DNA of 64,000 nt from Oligella ureolytica DSM 18253 (lineage in GTDB: Bacteria > Pseudomonadota > Gammaproteobacteria > Burkholderiales > Burkholderiaceae_B): contig NZ_KB892279.1 of assembly GCF_000373745.1 (NCBI RefSeq), positions 62,001-126,000 of the forward strand, given 5' to 3'. This document shows, piece after piece, positions 18,109-26,917 of this stretch. The notes under the pieces are model-generated. The model made no database searches, had not been told where the DNA came from, and saw only the letters and a list, made by a program, of their open reading frames with translations. A program made the translations under genes and the position numbers. The number at the start of each line of letters is the position of its first letter. Position 1 is the first letter of the stretch.

Positions 18109-18123
18109 ACAGATTAAATCTGT
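18109..18123. promoter_or_regulatory. Perfect palindrome in the ettA divergent promoter region
   Basis: ACAGATT-A-AATCTGT is a perfect 7+1+7 palindrome in the gap between ettA and the acidic-protein gene. Its length and position suit a dimeric repressor site. No regulator can be named. Confidence 0.4.
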
Positions 18124-18238
18124 TGTAAAGACAGCCATTTAGATACTTATTCTGCCCAAAATGACTTAGACTTAAGCAGTATGACATATTAATATTAATC
18201 GTTTTATAGAGTGACCTTTGCTTACAGCAAAAATTGAT

Positions 18239-18829
18239 ATGAAGAAATTATTCACAGAAGAAGAACTAGACGCCTTAGCCAAAACTGCCGATGTACTGAG
18301 TGCGTGGACCGGCAAGTGCATATTGTGCGAAAAAAACATCACGGATGAAGGCCTTGAAGTTGCCATCTTCGCCCAGGTTTTAGACAGTAATGAAGCAACC
18401 AAAAACCCTGCCGACGCCGATGAAAGTGTCGAGACTCATGCCATTGAAGACAAAGAAGAAGGACAGTTCCTGCTGCTAGGTGGCGCTGATTCAAGTATCC
18501 TCGGCAATGCCGGCGGCCTCACAGATATCAACACCCAAATCTACGAATGTCGACTTCTTTTTAGCATTATGTTTAACGCTGAAGAAGGACAATTTGAAGA
18601 GCGCTTTCTGCTTGTCAATGATGAGTTTGAGCTCGTCACCACCTCCGATAACATTGAGGACTTAGTCCCCTTCAGTCTTAGAGAAGTTGATGATCTTGAC
18701 GACTGGGAGGACGAGGATTGGGATGATGACGGTGGTGATCAGGATGGCGAACATGATGATGCGCTCAGCGAAGAAGAATGGCTCGAACGACATCGCCTAC
18801 CCCCTGACGACAAAGACAGCACGCACTAA
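18239..18829 (+). CDS. Acidic cytoplasmic protein of unknown function
   Basis: About 196 residues from ATG 18239 (an in-frame TTG at 18218 would add seven). No signal peptide or membrane segment. The N-terminal part has a helical KKLFTEEELDAL start and a CILC pair. The middle is hydrophobic/beta (about 75-140). The last 55 residues are extremely acidic, with DDLDDWEDEDWDDDGG and many more Asp/Glu. The tail resembles nucleic-acid-mimic or chaperone-binding acidic tails, but no family is recognised. It diverges from ettA and converges on a glycosyltransferase gene with only 18 bp between. Confidence 0.7.
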   Translation: MKKLFTEEELDALAKTADVLSAWTGKCILCEKNITDEGLEVAIFAQVLDSNEATKNPADADESVETHAIEDKEEGQFLLLGGADSSILGNAGGLTDINTQIYECRLLFSIMFNAEEGQFEERFLLVNDEFELVTTSDNIEDLVPFSLREVDDLDDWEDEDWDDDGGDQDGEHDDALSEEEWLERHRLPPDDKDSTH

Positions 18830-18847
18830 AAAACTAGTATATCTATC

Positions 18848-19795
18848 TTAGGACGTCTTGCAGCCGCTAAGCGCACAGGTGCGATCTCTTAAATAAAGAC
18901 CCCAACCAATCGGATAGGTCAATGCCACCAGCGCCCAGGCTGCAGGACTTTTTAGACGAACCGTAGGCGGTACCGATTGGCTATCTCTCTTAAGATGCAG
19001 ACGAAATCGTGTATAGCGAATCGCTGATTTTACAAATTCCAATGGACTCGTAAAAAACCAAGCGATACTTTTATCGAGCGTGTCATGAGCTAACAACAAT
19101 AAACCCATGGCATGCTGCCCAACATTTGTTGAGCCCTGACGGCTCAAGGAGTCACTCGAATCATAATAAACCCGATACACGTCATTAACAAAACGAGTTA
19201 AATAACCTGCACGAGCAATTTTGCGCCAAACAATGCTCTCCGGTACAAAGCCATCATACTCTTCAGGAAATGGGAAGCGACGCAAAATCTCCGTATTTAA
19301 ACAGCCAAACTTCTCACCCCGAGGGCGATGCTTAAAATACATCTCGATTGAGGTCATATCCATCTGATCATCAATGAACCGATCACCCACTACCTTGCCA
19401 TCAGGCCGCTGACACAAACCGGTCACCGCAATAAACCCTACGCGCAGCTTCTCCGGAATACTGTACCACGTAGCCCACATCGAGGACAAAGCATCAGGCA
19501 GCAAAGTATCATCTGAATCCAAAGCGACAATCAACTCACCTTGAGCAATTGACACGCCATTGTTAAAGGCTGTTTTTTTGTGCTGATTAGGTTGCCAAGC
19601 ATAGCGAATAGGAATGATATCCTCATCACTCCACCCGGCAACGAGCTCGGCGGTACCATCTGTCGAACCATCATCAATAATAAGCCACTCGAAGTCACCA
19701 AAGTCTTGAGCTTTGAGTGATTCATATACCCGTGGCAAGGTGTCAGCCCGATTATAGGTCGGGGTGAGCACGGTAAAACCGTATTGACTCATCAT
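18848..19795 (-). CDS. Family 2 glycosyltransferase
   Basis: A 315-residue GT-A-fold glycosyltransferase. The N-terminal motif VLTPTYNRADTLPRVYESL, the nucleotide-binding IIDDGSTDGT and the DXD-type metal site LIVALDSDDT are clear. It probably transfers a sugar from a nucleotide donor to LPS, capsule or another envelope glycan. A hydrophobic stretch near the C-terminus (about 287-303) suggests membrane association. It stands alone rather than in a polysaccharide cluster, so the acceptor cannot be guessed. MSQYGFT from the second Met is an equally likely start. Confidence 0.82.
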   Translation of the reverse strand: MMSQYGFTVLTPTYNRADTLPRVYESLKAQDFGDFEWLIIDDGSTDGTAELVAGWSDEDIIPIRYAWQPNQHKKTAFNNGVSIAQGELIVALDSDDTLLPDALSSMWATWYSIPEKLRVGFIAVTGLCQRPDGKVVGDRFIDDQMDMTSIEMYFKHRPRGEKFGCLNTEILRRFPFPEEYDGFVPESIVWRKIARAGYLTRFVNDVYRVYYDSSDSLSRQGSTNVGQHAMGLLLLAHDTLDKSIAWFFTSPLEFVKSAIRYTRFRLHLKRDSQSVPPTVRLKSPAAWALVALTYPIGWGLYLRDRTCALSGCKTS

Positions 19796-19953
19796 GTTAT
19801 GTTCTTAAAAATAAATGCTAGATTATCAAATAATCTCTAGTCTAATGGTTTATGGCCTAGCAAAAAGGAACGATTATTAACAAAATATTTCCCTTAAATA
19901 CCACGAACTTCAACCATTTAGGCACAATCAATCAATAAGTAATAGACTTATAA

Positions 19954-19990
19954 AATAAAAGGCCACCATAAAATACGGCGGCCTTTTATT
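19954..19990. terminator. Terminator downstream of the 46-codon ORF
   Basis: AATAAAAGGCC at 19954-19964 pairs with 19980-19990, and the stem extends inward with one mismatch (CC/GG). AT-rich tracts follow on both strands. It would end minus-strand transcription from the small ORF at 20034-20174. Confidence 0.8.
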
Positions 19991-20033
19991 ATTTATTATT
20001 GCTAGCTTGAATAAGCTCAAGCTCAAAAAAGTA

Positions 20034-20174
20034 CTACTTAAGCTTATTTGCTTGGTTAACCTTTTCTAGCATCTTCCAAACACCTTTTGGAGAGTTTGAA
20101 TATAAACGCTTCAACTCTTTGCTAATGCAACGACGCTCTAACGTGTTACGGCTTGTACGCTTAATTTCTGCCAT
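20034..20174 (-). CDS. Small basic protein (46 aa), unrecognised
   Basis: An ATG-to-TAG frame of 46 codons encodes a strongly basic protein (13 Lys/Arg) beginning MAEIKRTSRNTLERR and ending VNQANKLK. It has one Cys and no signal or membrane segment, and is probably helical. Support for being real: a ribosome site (AGAGG) 5 bases before the ATG, a strong terminator 44 bp after the stop, and a hairpin/operator-like repeat 28-44 bp upstream. Size and charge suggest an RNA- or ribosome-binding protein; that is inference. I do not recognise the family. Confidence 0.62.
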   Translation of the reverse strand: MAEIKRTSRNTLERRCISKELKRLYSNSPKGVWKMLEKVNQANKLK

Positions 20175-20495
20175 GTTCGCCTCTAAAATTATTAAACTCT
20201 AACCCTAGGATATAGGGTATGTATATATTATCAATACCGGGGGTAATCTCTAATCCTACCATATTTTATTGATATGCTCTAGAAAAGGCTTGATTTTTAA
20301 TAACACATTAAAAAATATGTCGTCTTTAACGCAAAAGATGATTCATATTACAATAGCATTTAGCTCTTTTTAAAAGCAAAATAGCTTGAAAAGAGTCTCT
20401 TCGACCTCATTTATAAGTTCTGCTCAAGAATCTCTTACTATTCCATCCTCGCCTTGACTCCCTTGGTTGTCTCTTGGCTTTGAATTAAATAATTT
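20175..20495. promoter_or_regulatory. Divergent intergenic region before uvrA
   Basis: 321 bp between the small basic ORF (minus) and uvrA (plus). It holds an inverted repeat ACCCTA-5-TAGGGT at 20202-20218, just upstream of the small ORF. Otherwise it is AT-rich. I see no CTGT-N8-ACAG type LexA site before uvrA and no convincing ribosome site directly before its ATG. Confidence 0.5.
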
Positions 20496-23400
20496 ATGTC
20501 ATCACAAATCCGTATTTTTGGCGCCCAACAAAACAATCTCAAAAACTTAGACCTCACAATTAATACTCAAGAAATTACAGTATTAACCGGTGTGTCAGGT
20601 TCGGGTAAAAGTTCATTAGCGTTTGATACCCTATACGCGGAAGGTCAACGCAAATATGTTGAGACCTTCTCGCCCTACGCGCGTCAATTTCTGGACCGCA
20701 TGGATAAGCCTCAGGTTGAACGCATCGAAGGAATTTTACCCGCCATTGCGATTGACCAGACAAACCCTGTCAGGACGTCACGCAGCTCGGTAGGAACCAT
20801 GACGGAGCTCAATGATCACATTAAGTTACTGTATGCACATTCTGCGCATTTATTCTGTAGGCAATGTGCAGCTCCTGTACGCCAAGATACGACTCAATCG
20901 ATTCAACAGCAACTCGCCGAGCTCAGTCAAAAGCATCATGATCCCAGACTGGTATTGACCTTCCCTATTCTCGTACCGGCCAATTTTAGTGATGACGAAG
21001 TCAAAGCTTTCCTAGAGCAGCAGGGCTATACTCGTATTCATCGCGAGGAGGAAACCACACGTCAAATCAATGATAAAAAAACCAAAAAAACAAAACTTGA
21101 GGTGATGAAAAGGCTCTACGTCGTGCAGGATAGGTTCCGCTTTTCTAAAGCTGAGCCTGAACGCGTAGTTGAAGCGTTGGAACACGCTCTGAATCATGGG
21201 CAAGGCTTTGTTTATGTTTATGCTCTGCTGGAAAATAGCGAGGAGGTAGTATGGCCTTTCAGTCAGCAACTGCACTGCGCACAGTGTGATATCTCTTATC
21301 AAAAACCACATGCCAGCACTTTCTCTTTCAACTCCCCTGCCGGTGCCTGCGATCATTGCCGTGGTTTTGGCCGAAGTATGGGGATTGATTATGGCTTAGT
21401 GATCCCTGATGAAAGCCTGAGCCTCGCAGAGGGCGCAATACGCCCTTGGCAAACACCTAGTTTCAAGGTACAGCAAGATGACCTCATGAAGTATGCCAAA
21501 AAAACAGGTATTCGCACCGATACCGCTTGGCGTGATCTTAATACGGCTGAGAAGCAATGGGTGATTGAGGGAGATCCTGAATGGACCGGCAAAAAAAGCG
21601 CTTGGGACACCCAATGGTATGGTGCACAGCGTTTTTTCGATTGGCTGGAAAGCAAATCCTATCGCATGCATGTGCGTATTTTATTGTCAAAATTCAGAAG
21701 CTATACGCCCTGCCCTGTATGCCAAGGTTCGCGTCTAAAAGCCGATGCTAACTTGTGGCGCTTAGGCGATGGTCAACAAGCTGACTATGCCGAGGGTCGT
21801 TATAAGCGCTTTATGCCGGTCGAAGCCCGCTGGTCAACAAACACCCTGGAGCAACTACCCGGCTTAGCCATTCATGATCTTATGCAGTTGCCGATAGGTC
21901 ATTTAAGAGATTATTTTAATAGCCCCTATTTTGATGAGCACTCAGATAAAGCCAGTGAATTAGTGCTGACAGAAGTTCGTCATCGCCTACGCTATTTATG
22001 TGATGTCGGACTGGATTATTTATCACTCGATAGACAGAGTCGGACGCTTTCAGGTGGTGAGGTACAAAGGATAAACCTTACCACAGCGCTTGGCACCTCC
22101 TTGGTCAATACCTTATTTGTGCTGGACGAACCCTCTATTGGCTTACACCCTCACGACATGGGTCGTATTGTTGAGGTCATGCAGCGTCTACGTGACGCCG
22201 GCAACACTCTCGTTGTCGTTGAGCACGACCCCCAAGTGATGGTTGCGGCTGATCGCATTTTAGAGATTGGCCCCGGTCCCGGCGAACGTGGCGGTCATAT
22301 TGTCTTTGACGGCACCCCCGACGACCTACGCAGTGCCGACACCCTGACCGGCAAATACCTAGGAAACCAGTTAAGAGTCGAAGCACCGCTACCGATGAAG
22401 GTCAGCGCTCAAACGCCAAAGCTTATACTGGAAGGCGTAAACCATAATAACTTAACAAATGTCGATGTTGCTTTTCCGCTTAATCGCCTTGTTTGTGTTG
22501 CCGGCGTATCGGGTTCAGGGAAATCCACCCTCATCCAAGATGTGCTCTACCCTGCGCTGCTAAAGCATTTCGGAGAGCCCACTGAGTCTCCGGGTGAATA
22601 CACACACTTATTAGGCGCAGAGCAACTCGCCTCCGTAGTGATGGTCGATCAGAGTCCGATCGGCAAAACTGCTCGCTCGAACCCGGCCAGTTATGTCGGC
22701 GCCTTTAATGCCATTCGTAATCTTTTTGCTCAAGCTCCCATGAGTCTTGAGCGCGGTTACAAACCGGGCACATTCAGCTTTAATAGTGGTGATGGTCGCT
22801 GCCCTACCTGCAAAGGAACCGGCTTTGAGCATATTGAAATGCAATTCCTGTCGGATGTGTATTTACGTTGCCCGGATTGCCACGGCAAACGCTTTAGAGA
22901 TGAGGTGTGTGAGGTACGTGTTGAGCACCTAGGCCAATCCGCCTCCATCGATGATGTACTGGAAATGACAGTTTATCAAGCTTTAGAGTTCTTCAAAGGC
23001 TTAAGAGAAGTGCAGACTGCATTACAACCACTCATTGATGTGGGCTTAGAGTATGTCAAGCTGGGTCAACCGGTACCCACTTTATCCGGAGGTGAGGCAC
23101 AGCGCCTCAAATTAGCGGGTCACTTAGCAGAAGCTTCTCGAAGCCGCACCAAGGGCAAGCAGTTAGCCCTCAAAGGCTCATTATTTTTATTTGATGAGCC
23201 AACGACCGGCCTACACTTCGATGATGTCGCACGCCTGATGCAGGCCTTTAGGAAGCTGCTCGCAGCGGGGCATTCGCTGATTATTATTGAGCACAATCTG
23301 GATCTGGTACGCGCAGCGGATTGGCTGATTGACCTAGGCCCCGGCGGTGGTGAACATGGGGGTAAAGTACTTGCCCAAGGCACACCCGACACATTAAAGA

Positions 23401-26183
23401 AACTTCCTAATTCGTATACAGGGCAAGCATTAAATGAGTATGAGGACGATATCGTCCGTAAGGCACACATTAACCACCCAACCCAGCTCATGGCTGCGGA
23501 CAAAGCCATCGTCTCAGCAGACGCGTACAAAGCAAACAGCAAAGCACAGCGCCGCTCAGCAAGCAATCACATTGAGATTCTCAACGCACGCGAGCACAAC
23601 CTAAAGGGAATTAATGTAGAAATTCCACGAGACAAATTTACCGTAATTACCGGCGTATCCGGCTCCGGTAAATCCACCTTAGCCTTTGATATTCTCTTCC
23701 AAGAAGGCCAACGTCGCTATTTAGAATCACTCAACGCCTATGCTCGTTCCATTGTTCAACCGGCAGGCCAACCTGATGTTGATGCTATTTATGGCATCGC
23801 ACCTACGGTCGCTATTGAGCAACGAACCAGTCGGGGTGGTTACAAATCGACCGTGGGCACGATGACGGAGATTCACCACTTCTTGCGACTCCTATACGTC
23901 AAGCTAGGCACTCAATACTGTCCTTGCTGCCAAGTACCGGTCGAACCACAAAGGCCCGATCAAATTTTGGCTCATATCATGACCCATCATCGCGGTCAGC
24001 GAATCGGTATAATGGCTCCCCTAATCGTTGCTCGTAAGGGGTATTACACCGATCTCGCTAAATGGGCAGACAATAAAGGCTACACTCATTTGCGGGTAGA
24101 TAATGAGTTTATTCCGGTCAACCCATGGCCGCGCCTTGACCGCAACCAAGAACATACCATTGAACTCCCTGTGCTTGATATTATTATTGACCCTGCCAAT
24201 GAGTCCGAACTGCGTGAGGCCATCAATACTGCACTGACTCACGGTCAAGGACAACTCAGCATCTTGTACGAATTGGATCCTGAGAAACCACTCACACCTG
24301 ATTATTTAGAACAAAAGCATTTCTCTGTTAAACGTGCCTGCCCGTCTTGTTCAAGAAGCTTCCCTGAACCGGACCCACGGTTGTTCTCTTATAACTCAAA
24401 GCACGGTTGGTGCGAAAGCTGTTTTGGTACCGGTTTAAAACTGAAAGACTTTAAAGAAGAACTGACCGGAGAAGAAACATCATGGTTAAATCGTGAGACA
24501 GAAGAAGGTGACAGTACCTGTCCAAGCTGTCACGGTGCGCGTATTAATGAAGTAGCACGTAATGTACTCTGGCAAAAGCTACCTATCCATAAACTCAGTG
24601 AATACTCAGTCGAGGACTTAGAGGATTTCTTCTTAACGGTAACGATGACTGAACGAGAGCAACAAATTGCTCGCGATGTACTCCATGAAATTCGCAGTCG
24701 CTTAAAATTCATGCGCAACGTAGGGCTAAACTATCTAAGCCTAGACCGAGCCGCTCCCACCTTATCGGGCGGTGAGGCTCAACGTATTCGCCTAGCGGCA
24801 CAGTTGGGCTCTAACCTTCAAGGCGTCTGTTACGTATTGGATGAACCGACAATTGGTCTTCACCCTCGGGATAATCAGATTTTACTCAATGCTCTCAGCC
24901 ATTTAGAAGGCAACGGCAATACCTTGGTCGTCGTCGAGCATGACGAAGACACCATTAAGCGTGCCCAGCATATTATTGATATGGGCCCGGGCGCCGGCAC
25001 GCGCGGTGGCACTGTCATTGCCCAGGGCAGTTATGAGGATATTTTAAATTCACCGCAATCACTGACCGGTGAGTTTTTACGTAATCCAATGTCACATCCA
25101 ATGCAGCCTCGCCGTGACATCCCTAAAAACCACCCAATGGTAGAAATTAAAAAGGCAACACTGCACAATCTGCAAGAGGTTGATGCCGCCATTCCTATCG
25201 GTCGACTAACCGTCGTCACTGGCGTATCCGGTTCCGGTAAATCCACCTTAGCTCGCGATGTCTTATTAGAAAATCTTCGCGGTAAAGTCGGTCAGCGAGA
25301 GCCTACCACCAATTTTAAGGGCTGTGCAGACATTATCGGCTGGGATAAATTAGAACGCATCCTGGAAGTTGATCAGACACCTATTGGCAAAACGCCACGC
25401 TCAACGCCCGCTACCTATATTGGTATTTGGGATGATGTGAGACGTCTATTTGCTCAGACGCGCATGGCGAAGCTTCAGGGTTGGAATGCCTCACGCTTTT
25501 CCTTTAACACAGGTGATGGGCGTTGCCCAATGTGTGACGGCCAAGGTATGCGAACCATCGAAATGAGCTTTTTACCTGATGTGAAAGTCAACTGTGAGCT
25601 GTGCGAAGGTCAACGCTTCAACCCCGAAACCTTGGCGGTTAAAGTTCGCGATAAAAACATCGGTGATGTCCTCAGCTTAGAAGTTGATGAGGTGATTGAT
25701 TTCTTTACCGCTCATCCAAAAATCCATCGAGGCTTAAAGTTACTCCAAGATGTCGGCTTAGGCTATTTGACCTTAGGCCAGCCATCGCCTACCCTATCAG
25801 GTGGTGAGGCTCAGCGCATTAAGCTAGTGACTGAGTTACTCAAAGCACGCTTAGATGAGGGCATTCATAAAACCGGTCGTGCCTCCAGCGCACCGCATAC
25901 ACTATATGTCTTGGATGAACCGAGCGTCGGTTTATCGATGGCTGATGTGAAAAAGCTCATTCAAGTCATTCACCGTCTGGTCGATGCCGGTAACACTGTT
26001 GTTATTATTGAGCACAACTTAGACATTATGGCTGAAGCAGACTGGATTGTAGACTTAGGTCCTGAAGGTGGCACTGAAGGCGGTCAATTAGTTGCGAGCG
26101 GTACGCCAGAGCATTTAATGGACCGACACGAACACTCGCACACCGGCGCAGCACTCAAGCAATTCATGGAAAGAAATAATTAG
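20496..26183 (+). CDS. uvrA: Double-length UvrA (two complete UvrA units in one polypeptide)
   Basis: A 1895-residue excinuclease ABC damage sensor, twice the 940 residues of E. coli UvrA. Two full UvrA modules are joined near residue 1000-1030. Four Walker A motifs GVSGSGKS occur at about 32, 669, 1051 and 1575, four LSGGE signatures are present, and all four zinc modules keep their CXXC pairs (for example CAQC/CDHC, CPTC/CPDC, CPSC/CESC, CPMC/CELC). UvrA acts as a dimer that loads UvrB on lesions, so this looks like a covalent dimer. In the last ATPase the usual DEPTTGLH reads DEPSVGLS. Long UvrA forms occur in Burkholderiales, often beside a normal uvrA elsewhere. cobB follows after 11 bp. 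Confidence 0.95.
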   Translation: MSSQIRIFGAQQNNLKNLDLTINTQEITVLTGVSGSGKSSLAFDTLYAEGQRKYVETFSPYARQFLDRMDKPQVERIEGILPAIAIDQTNPVRTSRSSVGTMTELNDHIKLLYAHSAHLFCRQCAAPVRQDTTQSIQQQLAELSQKHHDPRLVLTFPILVPANFSDDEVKAFLEQQGYTRIHREEETTRQINDKKTKKTKLEVMKRLYVVQDRFRFSKAEPERVVEALEHALNHGQGFVYVYALLENSEEVVWPFSQQLHCAQCDISYQKPHASTFSFNSPAGACDHCRGFGRSMGIDYGLVIPDESLSLAEGAIRPWQTPSFKVQQDDLMKYAKKTGIRTDTAWRDLNTAEKQWVIEGDPEWTGKKSAWDTQWYGAQRFFDWLESKSYRMHVRILLSKFRSYTPCPVCQGSRLKADANLWRLGDGQQADYAEGRYKRFMPVEARWSTNTLEQLPGLAIHDLMQLPIGHLRDYFNSPYFDEHSDKASELVLTEVRHRLRYLCDVGLDYLSLDRQSRTLSGGEVQRINLTTALGTSLVNTLFVLDEPSIGLHPHDMGRIVEVMQRLRDAGNTLVVVEHDPQVMVAADRILEIGPGPGERGGHIVFDGTPDDLRSADTLTGKYLGNQLRVEAPLPMKVSAQTPKLILEGVNHNNLTNVDVAFPLNRLVCVAGVSGSGKSTLIQDVLYPALLKHFGEPTESPGEYTHLLGAEQLASVVMVDQSPIGKTARSNPASYVGAFNAIRNLFAQAPMSLERGYKPGTFSFNSGDGRCPTCKGTGFEHIEMQFLSDVYLRCPDCHGKRFRDEVCEVRVEHLGQSASIDDVLEMTVYQALEFFKGLREVQTALQPLIDVGLEYVKLGQPVPTLSGGEAQRLKLAGHLAEASRSRTKGKQLALKGSLFLFDEPTTGLHFDDVARLMQAFRKLLAAGHSLIIIEHNLDLVRAADWLIDLGPGGGEHGGKVLAQGTPDTLKKLPNSYTGQALNEYEDDIVRKAHINHPTQLMAADKAIVSADAYKANSKAQRRSASNHIEILNAREHNLKGINVEIPRDKFTVITGVSGSGKSTLAFDILFQEGQRRYLESLNAYARSIVQPAGQPDVDAIYGIAPTVAIEQRTSRGGYKSTVGTMTEIHHFLRLLYVKLGTQYCPCCQVPVEPQRPDQILAHIMTHHRGQRIGIMAPLIVARKGYYTDLAKWADNKGYTHLRVDNEFIPVNPWPRLDRNQEHTIELPVLDIIIDPANESELREAINTALTHGQGQLSILYELDPEKPLTPDYLEQKHFSVKRACPSCSRSFPEPDPRLFSYNSKHGWCESCFGTGLKLKDFKEELTGEETSWLNRETEEGDSTCPSCHGARINEVARNVLWQKLPIHKLSEYSVEDLEDFFLTVTMTEREQQIARDVLHEIRSRLKFMRNVGLNYLSLDRAAPTLSGGEAQRIRLAAQLGSNLQGVCYVLDEPTIGLHPRDNQILLNALSHLEGNGNTLVVVEHDEDTIKRAQHIIDMGPGAGTRGGTVIAQGSYEDILNSPQSLTGEFLRNPMSHPMQPRRDIPKNHPMVEIKKATLHNLQEVDAAIPIGRLTVVTGVSGSGKSTLARDVLLENLRGKVGQREPTTNFKGCADIIGWDKLERILEVDQTPIGKTPRSTPATYIGIWDDVRRLFAQTRMAKLQGWNASRFSFNTGDGRCPMCDGQGMRTIEMSFLPDVKVNCELCEGQRFNPETLAVKVRDKNIGDVLSLEVDEVIDFFTAHPKIHRGLKLLQDVGLGYLTLGQPSPTLSGGEAQRIKLVTELLKARLDEGIHKTGRASSAPHTLYVLDEPSVGLSMADVKKLIQVIHRLVDAGNTVVIIEHNLDIMAEADWIVDLGPEGGTEGGQLVASGTPEHLMDRHEHSHTGAALKQFMERNN

Positions 26184-26194
26184 AGGGATTATTA

Positions 26195-26887
26195 ATGAGC
26201 AAAAAGAAATTGGTTGTTTTATCCGGCGCCGGCATTTCCGCTGAAAGTGGTTTAAAAACGTTTAGAGACTCCAATGGCTTATGGGAAAATCATCGCGTTG
26301 AAGACGTCGCAACGCACGAGGCCTTTAGGCGTGACCCCGAATTAGTGATGCGCTTTTATAATTTACGCCGAGCACAACTTCAGGAGGTTGAACCCAATGA
26401 TGCTCACAAAATTCTGGCTGCTTTAGAAGATGAGTTTGACGTATATATCATTACCCAAAACGTTGATAACCTCCACGAACGCGGAGGCTCTACCAAGGTA
26501 CTCCACTTACATGGCGAGCTCTGTAAGGCTCGTCCGGTAGATTCTGAAGAAGAAGGTATCATAGAATGGACCGGTGATTTAAATATCGGCGACGTGGACG
26601 AACGCGGTGTACAGCTTCGCCCCCATATCGTTTGGTTTGGTGAGATGGTCCCGGCCATGGAAGAAGCGGCAGAAATCGCCAGTCAAGCTGATATCTTTTT
26701 GGTCATCGGGACCTCGATGAAGGTTTACCCGGCAGCGGGCTTAATTGACTTTATCCCATCTCATTGTGAGCTATATGTGATTGATAAGGGATTAGAGAAT
26801 CACTTTACCCATCAGGAGAACTTCTACCAATTAGGCGCTTCTGAGGGGATGCGTGCACTCAAAAAACGTCTCCTAGACAAAGCGTAA
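26195..26887 (+). CDS. cobB: NAD-dependent protein deacylase (sirtuin), zinc-less type
   Basis: A 230-residue sirtuin that removes acyl groups from lysines using NAD+. The NAD motif GAGISAES (11-18), TQNVDN (87-92) and catalytic His106 in HGE are intact. Tyr55-X2-Arg58 (FYNLRR) matches the pair that favours succinyl/malonyl lysine in CobB and SIRT5. The four zinc-binding cysteines of most sirtuins are missing: only Cys110 follows the HGE, and the small domain runs straight through VDSEEEGIIEWTGD, as in zinc-independent sirtuins of several bacteria. It is 11 bp after uvrA, so probably cotranscribed. Confidence 0.9.
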   Translation: MSKKKLVVLSGAGISAESGLKTFRDSNGLWENHRVEDVATHEAFRRDPELVMRFYNLRRAQLQEVEPNDAHKILAALEDEFDVYIITQNVDNLHERGGSTKVLHLHGELCKARPVDSEEEGIIEWTGDLNIGDVDERGVQLRPHIVWFGEMVPAMEEAAEIASQADIFLVIGTSMKVYPAAGLIDFIPSHCELYVIDKGLENHFTHQENFYQLGASEGMRALKKRLLDKA

Positions 26888-26917
26888 GCTCAGCTTGACA
26901 CGCTTAGAGGTAAACTC

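Noticed and set aside
20280-20495. Possible LexA/SOS box before uvrA
   Set aside because: I looked for CTGT-N8-ACAG and near variants and found none, so SOS control is not supported.
23120-23566. 148-codon minus-strand ORF inside uvrA
   Set aside because: It lies in a fully conserved coding region of the UvrA protein, has Ser/Arg-rich composition and no ribosome site; a shadow frame.
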